Assembly (NCBI GenBank): GCA_036898135.1
Contig: CM072522.1
Location: forward strand, 60,469,070 to 60,533,069
Direction: 5' to 3'
DNA length: 64,000 bases
Source: Oncomelania hupensis
Taxonomy: Eukaryota; Mollusca; Gastropoda; Littorinimorpha; Pomatiopsidae
The notes beneath the pieces were generated by a model. The model saw only the letters and a list, made by a program, of their open reading frames with translations, did no database searches and was not told where the DNA came from. Within the stretch, counting starts at the first letter, position 1, and every line of letters begins with the position of its first letter. A program made the translations under genes and the position numbers. Positions 1-10,507 of this stretch are shown in pieces.

Positions 1-484
1 AGATGGCCGGGCTGACATGGAATCCCGAGACGACCGAGGCAACGTGGACACCAGGAACCGCCTCAACCACCACCACCAATAAAAAACTACTACAAGAGCA
101 AATACAGCAACTACAACAACAACAACAACTGCAACAACAACAACTACAAAAATATCAAGAACCTCTAGTACTACAACAACAAGTACAAGAACTACTACAA
201 CATCAACTACAGCAACAACAACAACAACAGCATCAACCACAGCAACAACAACTACAACATCAACCACAGCAACAACAACTACAACAACTACTACAACAAC
301 AACAACTACTACTAAGTGGATTACACCATGGTCAGCCTCAGCCACTGCCTCCACCACCACCAGCGCCACAAGGACGACGTTCTGAACATCAGGAACAGCC
401 TCCACCAACAACAGTAAGAGACTCTGCAACAGCAGCTCTCTCTCTCTCTCCCTCTCTCTCCCCTCCTCACCCCCGTGTGTGTCT
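1..484 (+). other. Exon-like module 1, Gln-rich open frame
   Basis: The window starts with AG followed by ATGGCC at 3. The ATG frame is open to a TGA at 486-488 and encodes a short Thr/Trp/Pro stretch, then a long Gln/Leu-rich tract and a Pro-rich, Ser-rich end. A good splice donor (GTGAGT at 485-490) follows, so the module could be an exon ending at 484. Modules starting at 735 and 2186 share its first codons, and a module-2 donor lies in the same context, so this looks like one copy of a duplicated exon. No conserved domain is visible. It could equally be degenerate CAA/CTA repeat DNA with no coding role. The 5' side is cut by the window edge. Confidence 0.35.
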
Positions 485-734
485 GTGAGTACGATGAAGC
501 GTCTTTATGCCGGAGCAGCAGCTGGGCTTGTTTTGTTATGAACAGAAAGCTCCACTGTTGTTCAACATATATTTATTGTATTACAAGGAAATGTAGCGTG
601 TGGCGTGACAATGTCCAATCAACAAAACCAAAGATTGGAGCCCCCAACCTCAGTGAAGTGATGGAGTGAGTCCACTAGCGATGCTGCATCTCCCTCAGTG
701 CAAAACTCATGCTGACGCCTTGGTCTCTTTTCAG
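485..734 (+). other. Intron-like spacer between modules 1 and 2
   Basis: It is bounded by a GTGAGT donor at 485 and a TCTCTTTTCAG acceptor ending at 734. The segment around 478-620 resembles 972-1130 after module 2 (GAAGCGTCTTTATGC versus AAAGCGTCTTTATGC, then a matching run ending in GACAATGTCCAAT versus GACAATTTCCAAT). A single GTCCACTAGCGATGCTG unit at 669-685 is the motif that is tandemly repeated upstream of module 3. Confidence 0.35.
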
Positions 735-973
735 ATGGCCGTCACCACGTGGACACCAGGGACAGCCCCCACCACTAACACCACCACCACTATCGCCACC
801 ACTACCAGCGCCACAACGTCGACGATGGCTGCCACGACAGTGCCAACTTCAGTAGAGCTGCTTGACAGAACAACAACAGTCAGAGTCCCAGTAACTGTCT
901 GACTGTTTCTGCCTGTCTGTCTGTCTGTGTCTGTCTGTATATCTGTCTGTCTCTATTTCTGTGGTGTATGTCT
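735..973 (+). other. Exon-like module 2, Thr-rich open frame, degenerate
   Basis: It starts directly after the TTTTCAG acceptor with the same ATGGCC...ACGTGGACACCAGG start as module 1. The ATG frame encodes a Thr-rich peptide that stops at 900-902, before the downstream donor GTGAGTAAG at 974. The copy is therefore either broken or uses an earlier donor. A CTGTCT-rich simple stretch fills 905-970. No domain is recognised. Confidence 0.3.
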
Positions 974-1228
974 GTGAGTAAGATAAAGCGTCTTTATGCG
1001 TGGGCACATGGGCATGTCTTTACATCAACACAAACCTACACTTTTTTTTTCAACAATCAAGATATATTGTTGTTTCTATAAATTACAAGAAAATGTAGTG
1101 TGTGTGACAATTTCCAATGCACAAGAACAAAGTCATGCAAAACTACAATGAAAACGTGCTTCATTATATCACATAAACAATAAGTGTAGCACTGCAGTAC
1201 AGTACTCTTTCACAGACACGTCAAATTA
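974..1228. other. Non-coding spacer, duplicated from 485-650
   Basis: This is the counterpart of the post-module-1 spacer. It has the same donor context, the same AAGCGTCTTTATG word and a similar AT-rich run. Nothing else is seen up to the SINE. Confidence 0.35.
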
Positions 1229-1435
1229 GAGGGGCCGGGTAGCCCAGTTGGTAGGGCGTCTTACTAGTAACCGAAAGGTACCTGGTTCGAATCCCGGATT
1301 GGCCAATGTGTGACCATATTATTTTCCCCTTACCATCAACTGGTTCGCTGGTGTCAGAATAATGTGACCAGTAGTCGCCTATACGCTTCGGTGTCGTGTG
1401 ACAATAATCTACAGTTACACATTTTACGTCAAATT
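1229..1435 (+). mobile_element. tRNA-derived SINE with perfect 11-bp TSD
   Basis: The head resembles a tRNA, with a box A-like TAGCCCAGTTGGT at 1240-1252 and a box B GGTTCGAATCC at 1284-1294, so internal RNA polymerase III transcription is expected. The body continues with a non-tRNA part to about 1435. The element is flanked by perfect direct repeats ACGTCAAATTA at 1218-1228 and 1436-1446, the hallmark of LINE-assisted retroposition. It is not a functional tRNA gene: the T-stem has a mismatch and the acceptor stem pairs poorly. The intact TSD suggests a fairly young insertion. Confidence 0.8.
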
Positions 1436-1539
1436 ACACATACTAGACAATTTATTATGAAGCTTTCACAGACACTCCACACCACAGACACTAGACAATT
1501 GATAATCAAGCTTCCAGGTAATATGTCAGCAGTTCCCAC

Positions 1540-1670
1540 AAATAAAATGTACACATGTACATATACTGCCAACTTAAATATATACAGTTAATGTAACAGT
1601 GTATAAAATGCAATGTACACATACTGCCAACATAAATATATACAGGTAATGTAACGGCGTATAAAATACA
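1540..1670. repeat. Two diverged copies of a ~65-bp unit
   Basis: The words ATACTGCCAAC, TAAATATATACAG and AATGTAAC.G.GTATAAAAT occur twice in order, at about 1563-1610 and 1620-1670. Confidence 0.5.
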
Positions 1671-1783
1671 ATGGTAATATAAGAAGGGAAAGAAGCGTTA
1701 TTAAAACACGTTCTATATTATTATAGTTTGTATCCACTAGGCTCTGACTACCCATTGCTGAGATGACAGTGGTGGTGGTAGTG

Positions 1784-1784
<1 letters not shown>

Positions 1785-1873
<89 letters not shown>
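1785..1873. repeat. (GAT)n microsatellite
   Basis: About 30 perfect trinucleotide units. Any poly-Ile frame read on the minus strand here is an artefact. Confidence 0.95.
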
Positions 1874-2008
1874 CATCTTTTTCAAGTTTGATTAGGTTGC
1901 TAAACGCAAGGAAATATAATTCTATATAACGATGAGGTTGAGGTTGGCGGTTAATTGACGTGGATGTCAAAACTGGCTGCAGCAGCCACAACCGTGGTGA
2001 TGCAATGG

Positions 2009-2148
2009 AGTGTATCCACTAGCGATGCTGTGTGTCAGTGTGTCCACTAGCGATGCTGAGTCTCAGTGTGTCCACTAGCGATGCTGAGTCTCAGTGTGTC
2101 CACTAGCGATGCTGTGTCTCAGTTAGTCCACTAGCGATGCTGTGTCTT
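2009..2148. repeat. 28-bp minisatellite, about 5 copies
   Basis: The unit contains TCCACTAGCGATGCTG followed by TGTCTCAGTG. It lies just upstream of the third exon-like module. A single unit occurs at 669, so it has expanded within the presumed intron of this module. Confidence 0.85.
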
Positions 2149-2185
2149 AATGGAAAACTCAAGCTGACGCCTTGTCTCTTTTCAG

Positions 2186-2638
2186 ATGGCCGAAATGACG
2201 TGGACATCAGCGACAGCCTCAACACGCACAACCTCACCACCACCATCACCACCATCATCACCTTCACCATCACCATTACCACCAAAATCACCACAACAAG
2301 AACAACAACGGGTACTAGAACTACTACAACAACAACTACAACTAGAACCAGAAGTACTAGAACAACAACTACAAATAGAACCAGAAGTACTAGAACTACT
2401 ACAACAACAAATACAACAAGAACCAGAAGTACTAGAATTACAACTACAACCAGAAGAACTAGAACTACTAGAACAACAACTACAACAAGAACCAGAAGAA
2501 CTAGAACAACAACTACAACAAGACCCAGAAGAAATAGAACAACAACTACAACAAGAACCAGAAGTACCAGAACTACTGCAACAACAACTACAACAAGAAC
2601 CAGAAGTACTAGAACAACAACTACAACAAGAACCATAA
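2186..2638 (+). other. Exon-like module 3, Gln/Glu/Leu/Pro-rich open frame
   Basis: It begins after the acceptor CTCTTTTCAG (ending at 2185) with ATGGCC...ACGTGGACATCAG, like modules 1 and 2. The ATG frame has a Ser/Pro-rich lead, then Gln-rich units with a recurring LQQEPEVLE theme, and stops at 2636-2638. The frame one base upstream is also open from the splice site to 2805 and encodes Thr/Arg repeats. Both frames lie in the start of the large array, so coding use is uncertain. The GAA-CGA irregularity near 2717-2725 shifts the phase so that the Gln frame runs into the Thr/Arg frame of the downstream array. Confidence 0.35.
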
Positions 2639-5600
2639 CTACTAGAACAACAACTACAACAAGAACAAGAAGTACTAGAACTACTACAATAACGACTACA
2701 ACAAGAACAAGAAGTACTAGAACGAACTACTGCAACAACAACTGCAACAAGAACCAGAAGTACTATACCTACTACAACAACTACAACAAGAACCAGAAGT
2801 ACTAGAACTACTGCAACAACAACTACAACAAGAACCAGAAGTACTATACCTACTACAACAACTACAACAAGAACCAGAAGTACTATACCTACTACAACAA
2901 CTACAACAAGAACCAGAAGTACTAGAACTACTGCAACAACAACTACAACAAGAACCAGAAGTACTATACCTACTGCAACAACAAATACAACAACAACCAG
3001 AAGTACCAGAACTACGGCAACAGCAACTACAACAAGAACCAGAAGTACTAGAACAACAACTACAACAAGAACCAGAAGTACTAGAACTACAGCAACAACA
3101 ACTACAACAAGAACCAGAAGTACTAGATATACTACATCAACTACAACAACAACCAGAAGTACTAGAACTACTGCAACAACAACTACAACAACCAGAAGAA
3201 CCAGAACTACTGCAACAACAACTACAACAAGAACCAGAAGTACCAGAACTACTGCAACAACAATTACAACAAGAACCAGAAGTACTATACCCACTACAAC
3301 AACTACAACAAGAACCAGAAATACCAGAACTACTGCAGCAACAACTACAACAACCAGAAGTACCAGAACTACTGCAACAACAACTACAACAACCAGAAGT
3401 ACCAGAACTACTGCAACAACAACTACAACAAGAACCAGAACTACTGCAACAACAACTACAACAAGAACCAGTAGTACTAGAACAACAACTACAACAAGAA
3501 CCAGAAGTACTACAACTACTGCAACAACAACTACAACAAGAACCAGAAGTACCAGAACTACGGCAACAGCAACTACAACAAGAACCAGAAGTACTAGAAC
3601 AACAACTACAACAAGAACCAGAAGTACTAGAACTACAGCAACAACAACTACAACAAGAACCAGAAGTACTATACCTACTACAACAACTACAACAACAACC
3701 AGAAGTACTAGAACTACTGCAACAACAACTACAACAAGAACCAGAAGAACTAGAACTACTGCAACAACAACTACAACAAGAACCAGAAGTACTATACCTA
3801 CTGCAACAACAACTACAACAAGAACCAGAAGTACCAGAACTACTGCAACAATAACTACAACAAGAACCAGAAGTACTATACCTACTACAACAACTACAAC
3901 AAGAACCAGAAGTACCAGAACTACTGCAACAATAACTACAACAAGAACCAGAAGTACTATACCTACTACAACAACTACAACAAGAACCAGAAGTACCAGA
4001 ACTACTGCACCAACAACTACAACAAGAACCAGAAGTACCAGAACTACTGCAACAACAACTACAACAAGAACCAGAAGTACTATACCTACTACAACAACTA
4101 CAACAAGAACCAGAAGTACCAGAACTACTGCAACAACAACTACAACAAGAACCAGAAGTACCAGAACTACTGCAACAATAACTACAACAAGAACCAGAAG
4201 TACCAGAACTACTGCAACAACAACTACAACAAGAACCAGAAGTACCAGAACTACTGCAGCAATAACTACAACAAGAACCAGAAGTACTATACCTACTACA
4301 ACAACTACAACAAGAACCAGAAGTACCAGAACTACTGCAACAACAACTACAACAAGAACCAGAAGTACTATACCTACTACAACAACTACAACAAGAACCA
4401 GAAGTACTAGAACTACTGCAACAACAACTACAACAAGAACCAGAAGTACTAGAACTACTGCAACAACAACTACAACAAGAACCAGAAGTACTATACCTAC
4501 TACAACAACTACAACAACAACCAGAAGTACCAGAACTACTGCAACAACAACTACAACAAGAACCAGAAGTACCAGAACTACTGCAACAACAACTACAACA
4601 AGAACCAGAAGAACTAGAACTACTGCAACAATAACTACAACAAGAACCAGAAGTACCAGAACTACTGCAACAACAACTACAACAAGAACCAGAAGAACTA
4701 GAACTACTGCAACAATAACTACAACAAGAACCAGAAGTACCAGAACTACTGCAACAATAACTACAACAAGAACCAGAAGTACCAGAACTACTGCACCAAC
4801 AACTACAACAAGAACCAGAAGTACCAGAACTACTGCAACAACAACTACAACAAGAACCAGAAGTACCAGAACTACTGCAACAATAACTACAACAAGAACC
4901 AGAAGTACTATACCTACTACAACAACTACAACAAGAACCAGAAGTACCAGAACTACTGCAACAACAACTACAACAAGAACCAGAAGTACTAGAACTACTG
5001 CAACAATAACTACAACAAGAACCAGAAGTACCAGAACTACTGCAACAACAACTACAACAAGAACCAGAAGTACCAGAACTACTGCAACAATAACTACAAC
5101 AAGAACCAGAAGTACTATACCTACTACAACAACTACAACAAGAACCAGAAGTACCAGAACTACTGCAACAACAACTACAACAACAACCAGAAGTACCAGA
5201 ACTACTGCAACAATAACTACAACAAGAACCAGAAGTACCAGAACTACTGCACCAACAACTACAACAAGAACCAGAAGTACCAGAACTACTGCAACAACAA
5301 CTACAACAAGAACCAGAAGTACCAGAACTACTGCACCAACAACTACAACAAGAACCAGAAGTACCAGAACTACTGCAACAACAACTACAACAAGAACCAG
5401 AAGTACCAGAACTACTGCAACAATAACTACAACAAGAACCAGAAGTACCAGAACTACTGCAACAACAACTACAACAAGAACCAGAAGTACCAGAACTACT
5501 GCAGCAATAACTACAACAAGAACCAGAAGTACTATACCTACTACAACAACTACAACAAGAACCAGAAGTACCAGAACTACTGCAACAACAACTACAACAA

Positions 5601-8600
5601 GAACCAGAAGTACCAGAACTACTGCAACAATAACTACAACAAGAACCAGAAGTACCAGAACTACTGCAACAATAACTACAACAAGAACCAGAAGTACCAG
5701 AACTACTGCACCAACAACTACAACAAGAACCAGAAGTACCAGAACTACTGCAACAACAACTACAACAAGAACCAGAAGTACCAGAACTACTGCAACAATA
5801 ACTACAACAAGAACCAGAAGTACTATACCTACTACAACAACTACAACAAGAACCAGAAGTACCAGAACTACTGCAACAACAACTACAACAAGAACCAGAA
5901 GTACTATACCTACTACAACAACTACAACAAGAACCAGAAGTACTATACCTACTACAACAACTACAACAAAAACCAGAAGTACCAGAACTACTGCAACAAC
6001 AACTACAACAAGAACCAGAAGTACTATACCTACTACAACAACTACAACAAGAACCAGAAGAACTAGAACTACTGCAACAACAACTACAACAAGAACCAGA
6101 AGTACTATACCTACTACAACAACTACAACAAGAACCAGAAGTACCAGAACTACTGCAACAACAACTACAACAAGAACCAGAAGTACTATACCTACTACAA
6201 CAACTACAACAAGAACCAGAAGTACCAGAACTACTGCAACAATAACTACAACAAGAACCAGAAGTACTATACCTACTACAACAACTACAACAAGAACCAG
6301 AAGTACCAGAACTACTGCAACAACAACTACAACAAGAACCAGAAGTACCAGAACTACTGCAACAATAACTACAACAAGAACCAGAAGTACTATACCTACT
6401 ACAACAACTACAACAACAACCAGAAGTACCAGAACTACTGCAACAACAACTACAACAAAAACCAGAAGTACCAGAACTACTGCAGCAACACCTGCAACAA
6501 GAACCAGAAGTACTATACCTACTACAACAACTACAACAAGAACCAGAAGTACCAGAACTACTGCAACAACAACTACAACAAAAACCAGAAGTACCAGAAC
6601 TACTGCAACAACAACTGCAACAAGAACCAGAAGTACCAGAACTACTGCAACAACAACTACAACAAGAACAAGAACTACTGCAACAACAACTACAACAAGA
6701 ACCAGAAGTACTATACCTACTGCAACAACAAATACAACAAGAACCAGAAGTACTATACCTACTACAACAACTACAACAAGAACCAGAAGTACTATACCTA
6801 CTGCAACAACAAATACAACAAGAACCAGAAGTACCAGAACTACTGCAACAACAACTACAACAAGAACCAGAAGTACCAGAACTACTGCAACAATAACTAC
6901 AACAAGAACCAGAAGTACTATACCTACTACAACAACTACAACAAGAACCAGAAGTACCAGAACTACTGCAACAACAACTACAACAAGAACCAGAAGTACT
7001 ATACCTACTACAACAACTACAACAAGAACCAGAAGTACTATACCTACTACAACAACTACAACAAAAACCAGAAGTACCAGAACTACTGCAACAACAACTA
7101 CAACAAGAACCAGAAGTACCAGAACTACTGCAACAACAACTACAACAAGAACAAGAACTACTGCAACAACAACTACAACAAGAACCAGAAGTACCAGAAC
7201 TACTGCAACAACAACTGCAACAAGAACCAGAAGTACTATACCTACTACAACAACTACAACAACAACCAGAAGTACTAGAACTACTGCAACAACAACTACA
7301 ACAAGAACCAGAAGTACCAGAACTACTGCAACAACAACTACAACAAGAACCAGAAGTACCAGAACTACTGCAACAACAACTGCAACAAGAACCAGAAGTA
7401 CTATACCTACTACAACAACTACAACAACAACCAGAAGTACTAGAACTACTGCAACAACAACTACAACAAGAACCAGAAGAACTAGAACTACTGCAACAAC
7501 AACTACAACAAGAACCAGAAGAACCAGAACTACTGCAACAACAACTACAACAAGAACCAGAAGTACCAGAACTACTGCAACAACAACTGCAACAAGAACC
7601 AGAAGTACTATACCTACTACAACAACTACAACAAGAACCAGAAGTACTATACCTACTGCAACAACAAATACAACAAGAACCAGAAGTACCAGAACTACTG
7701 CACCAACAACTACAACAAGAACCAGAAGTACCAGAACTACTGCAACAACAACTACAACAAGAACCAGAAGTACTATACCTACTACAACAACTACAACAAG
7801 AACCAGAAGTTTCAGAACTACTGCAACAACAACTACAACAAAAACCAGAAGTACCAGAACTACTGCAACAACAACTACAACAAGAACCAGAAGTACTATA
7901 CCTACTACAACAACTACAACAACAACCAGAAGTACCAGAACTACTGCAACAACAACTACAACAACAACCAGAAGTACCAGAACTACTGCAACAACAACTA
8001 CAACAACAACCAGAAGTACCAGAACTACGGCAACAGCAACTACAACAAGAACCAGAAGTACTAGAACAACAACTACAACAAGAACCAGAAGTACTAGAAC
8101 TACAGCAACAACAACTACAACAAGAACCAGAAGTACTAGATATACTACATCAACTACAACAACAACCAGAAGTACTAGAACTACTGCAACAACAACTACA
8201 ACAACCAGAAGAACCAGAACTACTGCAACAACAACTACAACAAGAACCAGAAGTACCAGAACTACTGCAACAACAATTACAACAAGAACCAGAAGTACTA
8301 TACCTACTGCAACAACAAATACAACAAGAACCAGAAGTACCAGAACTACTGCACCAACAACTACAACAAGAACCAGAAGTACCAGAACTACTGCAACAAC
8401 AACTGCAACAAGAACCAGAAGTACTATACCTACTACAACAACTACAACAACAACCAGAAGTACTACAACTACTGCAACAACAACTACAACAAGAACCAGA
8501 AGTACCAGAACTACTGCAACAACAACTACAACAAGAACCAGAAGTACTATACCTACTACAACAACTACAACAAGAACCAGAAGTACCAGAACTACTGCAA

Positions 8601-10490
8601 CAACAACTACAACAAAAACCAGAAGTACCAGAACTACTGCAACAACAACTACAACAAGAACCAGAAGTACTATACCTACTACAACAACTACAACAACAAC
8701 CAGAAGTACCAGAACTACTGCAACAACAACTACAACAAGAACCAGAAGTACCAGAACTACTGCAACAACAACTACAACAACAACCAGAAGTACCAGAACT
8801 ACGGCAACAGCAACTACAACAAGAACCAGAAGTACTAGAACAACAACTACAACAAGAACCAGAAGTACTAGAACTACAGCAACAACAACTACAGCAAGAA
8901 CCAGAAGTACTAGATATACTACATCAACTACAACAACAACCAGAAGTACTAGAACTACTGCAACAACAACTACAACAACCAGAAGAACCAGAACTACTGC
9001 AACAACAACTACAACAAGAACCAGAAGTACCAGAACTACTGCAACAACAATTACAACAAGAACCAGAAGTACTATACCCACTACAACAACTACAACAAGA
9101 ACCAGAAGTACCAGAACTACTGCAGCAACAACTACAACAACAACCAGAACTGCTGCAACAACAACTACAACAACCAGAAGTACCAGAACTACTGCAACAA
9201 CAACTACAACAAGAACCAGAACTACTGCAACAACAACTACAACAAGAACCAGTAGTACTAGAACAACAACTACAACAAGAACCAGAAGTACTACAACTAC
9301 TGCAACAACAACTACAACAAGAACCAGAAGTACCAGAACTACGGCAACAGCAACTACAACAAGAACCAGAAGTACTAGAAGAACAACTACAACAAGAACC
9401 AGAAGTACTAGAACTACAGCAACAACAACTACAACAAGAACCAGAAGTACTAGATATACTACATCAACTACAACAACAACCAGAAGTACTAGAACTACTG
9501 CAACAACAACTACAACAACCAGAAGAAACAGAACTACTGCAACAACAACTACAACAAGAACCAGAAGTACTATACCCACTACAACAACTACAACAAGAAC
9601 CAGAAGTACTAGAACTACAGCAACAACAACTACAACAAGAACCAGAAGTACTATACCCACTACAACAACTACAACAAGAACCAGAAGTACCAGAACTACT
9701 GCAGCAACAACTACAACAACAACCAGAACTACTGCAACAACAACTACAACAACCAGAAGTACCAGAACTACTGCAACAACAACTACAACAAGAACCAGAA
9801 CTACTGCAACAACAACTACAACAAGAACCAGAAGTACTAGAACAACAACTACAACAAGAAGCAGAAGTACTAGAACTACTACAACAAGAACTTCAACAAG
9901 AACCAGAAGTACTAGAATAACTACAACAAGAACCAGAAGTACTAGAACTACTGCAACAACAACTACAACAAGACCCAGAAGTACTAGAACAACAACTACA
10001 ACAACAACCAGAAGTACCAGAACTACTGCAACAACAACTACAACAAGAACCAGAAGTACTAGAACTACTGCAACAACAACTACAACAAGAACCAGTAGTA
10101 CCAGAACTACTGCAACAACAACTAAAACAAGAACCAGAAGTACTAGAAATACTACAACAACTACAACAACAACCAGAAGTACTAGAACTACTGCAACAAC
10201 AACTACAACAACCAGAAGAACCAGAACTACTGCAACAACAACTACAACAAGAACCAGAAGTACCAGAACTACTGCAGCAACAACTACAACAACAACCAGA
10301 CGTACCAGAACTACTGCAACAACAATTACAACAAGAACCAGAAGTACTATACCTACTACAACAACTACAACAAGAACCAGAAATATCAGAACTACAACAA
10401 CAACAACAACAACAACAACAACCAGAAGTACTAGAACTACTACAACAACAACTACAACAACCAGAAGAACTAGAACTACTTCAACAACTA
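2290..10490. repeat. 8.2-kb minisatellite, 39/42-bp units
   Basis: The units are built from CAACAACAACTACAACAAG, AACCAGAAGTACCAGAAC and TACTG (42 bp), alternating irregularly with a 39-bp variant carrying TACTATACCTACTAC. The plus strand is almost all A and C with little G and T, so strand asymmetry is extreme. Variants (ACC/ACT, ACA/ATA, ACA/CCA, GCA/ACA) are shuffled among units, and larger blocks recur. Unit lengths are multiples of three and no frame change is seen from about 2730 to 10507. This lets long open frames exist on both strands. Confidence 0.95.
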
Positions 10491-10507
10491 TTACAATGAC
10501 CTTATGA
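2693..10507 (+). CDS. Candidate giant Thr/Arg-rich repeat exon, no start codon
   Basis: Reading codons as ACA ACA AGA ACC AGA AGT ACC AGA ACT ACT gives an open frame from after TAA 2690-2692 to TGA 10505-10507, about 2,604 codons. The sequence is dominated by Thr, Arg and Ser, with Ala, Ile and Pro at variable positions. There is no Met until near the end, so it could only be an internal or terminal exon spliced from upstream. The splice-bounded module at 2186 is the natural entry point. If translated it would be a mucin-like, highly basic Thr-rich repeat protein. The competing Gln/Glu frame is interrupted by TAA wherever ACAATAACT occurs, and the Asn/Tyr frame by TAG, so this is the cleanest plus frame. 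An open frame is expected by chance in T-poor repeats, so coding is unproven. Confidence 0.3.
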   Translation, partial: RLQQEQEVLERTTATTTATRTRSTIPTTTTTTRTRSTRTTATTTTTRTRSTIPTTTTTTRTRSTIPTTTTTTRTRSTRTTATTTTTRTRSTIPTATTNTTTTRSTRTTATATTTRTRSTRTTTTTRTRSTRTTATTTTTRTRSTRYTTSTTTTTRSTRTTATTTTTTRRTRTTATTTTTRTRSTRTTATTITTRTRSTIPTTTTTTRTRNTRTTAATTTTTRSTRTTATTTTTTRSTRTTATTTTTRTRTTATTTTTRTSSTRTTTTTRTRSTTTTATTTTTRTRSTRTTATATTTRTRSTRTTTTTRTRSTRTTATTTTTRTRSTIPTTTTTTTTRSTRTTATTTTTRTRRTRTTATTTTTRTRSTIPTATTTTTRTRSTRTTATITTTRTRSTIPTTTTTTRTRSTRTTATITTTRTRSTIPTTTTTTRTRSTRTTAPTTTTRTRSTRTTATTTTTRTRSTIPTTTTTTRTRSTRTTATTTTTRTRSTRTTATITTTRTRSTRTTATTTTTRTRSTRTTAAITTTRTRSTIPTTTTTTRTRSTRTTATTTTTRTRSTIPTTTTTTRTRSTRTTATTTTTRTRSTRTTATTTTTRTRSTIPTTTTTTTTRSTRTTATTTTTRTRSTRTTATTTTTRTRRTRTTATITTTRTRSTRTTATTTTTRTRRTRTTATITTTRTRSTRTTATITTTRTRSTRTTAPTTTTRTRSTRTTATTTTTRTRSTRTTATITTTRTRSTIPTTTTTTRTRSTRTTATTTTTRTRSTRTTATITTTRTRSTRTTATTTTTRTRSTRTTATITTTRTRSTIPTTTTTTRTRSTRTTATTTTTTTRSTRTTATITTTRTRSTRTTAPTTTTRTRSTRTTATTTTTRTRSTRTTAPTTTTRTRSTRTTATTTTTRTRSTRTTATITTTRTRSTRTTATTTTTRTRSTRTTAAITTTRTRSTIPTTTTTTRTRSTRTTATTTTTRTRSTRTTATITTTRTRSTRTTATITTTRTRSTRTTAPTTTTRTRSTRTTATTTTTRTRSTRTTATITTTRTRSTIPTTTTTTRTRSTRTTATTTTTRTRSTIPTTTTTTRTRSTIPTTTTTTKTRSTRTTATTTTTRTRSTIPTTTTTTRTRRTRTTATTTTTRTRSTIPTTTTTTRTRSTRTTATTTTTRTRSTIPTTTTTTRTRSTRTTATITTTRTRSTIPTTTTTTRTRSTRTTATTTTTRTRSTRTTATITTTRTRSTIPTTTTTTTTRSTRTTATTTTTKTRSTRTTAATPATRTRSTIPTTTTTTRTRSTRTTATTTTTKTRSTRTTATTTATRTRSTRTTATTTTTRTRTTATTTTTRTRSTIPTATTNTTRTRSTIPTTTTTTRTRSTIPTATTNTTRTRSTRTTATTTTTRTRSTRTTATITTTRTRSTIPTTTTTTRTRSTRTTATTTTTRTRSTIPTTTTTTRTRSTIPTTTTTTKTRSTRTTATTTTTRTRSTRTTATTTTTRTRTTATTTTTRTRSTRTTATTTATRTRSTIPTTTTTTTTRSTRTTATTTTTRTRSTRTTATTTTTRTRSTRTTATTTATRTRSTIPTTTTTTTTRSTRTTATTTTTRTRRTRTTATTTTTRTRRTRTTATTTTTRTRSTRTTATTTATRTRSTIPTTTTTTRTRSTIPTATTNTTRTRSTRTTAPTTTTRTRSTRTTATTTTTRTRSTIPTTTTTTRTRSFRTTATTTTTKTRSTRTTATTTTTRTRSTIPTTTTTTTTRSTRTTATTTTTTTRSTRTTATTTTTTTRSTRTTATATTTRTRSTRTTTTTRTRSTRTTATTTTTRTRSTRYTTSTTTTTRSTRTTATTTTTTRRTRTTATTTTTRTRSTRTTATTITTRTRSTIPTATTNTTRTRSTRTTAPTTTTRTRSTRTTATTTATRTRSTIPTTTTTTTTRSTTTTATTTTTRTRSTRTTATTTTTRTRSTIPTTTTTTRTRSTRTTATTTTTKTRSTRTTATTTTTRTRSTIPTTTTTTTTRSTRTTATTTTTRTRSTRTTATTTTTTTRSTRTTATATTTRTRSTRTTTTTRTRSTRTTATTTTARTRSTRYTTSTTTTTRSTRTTATTTTTTRRTRTTATTTTTRTRSTRTTATTITTRTRSTIPTTTTTTRTRSTRTTAATTTTTTRTAATTTTTTRSTRTTATTTTTRTRTTATTTTTRTSSTRTTTTTRTRSTTTTATTTTTRTRSTRTTATATTTRTRSTRRTTTTRTRSTRTTATTTTTRTRSTRYTTSTTTTTRSTRTTATTTTTTRRNRTTATTTTTRTRSTIPTTTTTTRTRSTRTTATTTTTRTRSTIPTTTTTTRTRSTRTTAATTTTTTRTTATTTTTTRSTRTTATTTTTRTRTTATTTTTRTRSTRTTTTTRSRSTRTTTTRTSTRTRSTRITTTRTRSTRTTATTTTTRPRSTRTTTTTTTRSTRTTATTTTTRTRSTRTTATTTTTRTSSTRTTATTTKTRTRSTRNTTTTTTTTRSTRTTATTTTTTRRTRTTATTTTTRTRSTRTTAATTTTTTRRTRTTATTITTRTRSTIPTTTTTTRTRNIRTTTTTTTTTTTRSTRTTTTTTTTTRRTRTTSTTITMTL

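Noticed and set aside
1231..1305. Functional tRNA gene
   Set aside because: The T-stem and acceptor stem do not pair properly. The sequence continues as a SINE body inside an 11-bp TSD.
1776..1991. Poly-Ile frame on the minus strand
   Set aside because: It is the (GAT)n microsatellite read as ATC.
2182..9660. A 2,492-codon Val/Leu-rich frame on the minus strand
   Set aside because: It is the antisense of the 39/42-bp array. Its composition follows from TTG/GTT-rich repeats and it has no domain, signal or plausible start. The plus Thr/Arg frame explains the array at least as well.
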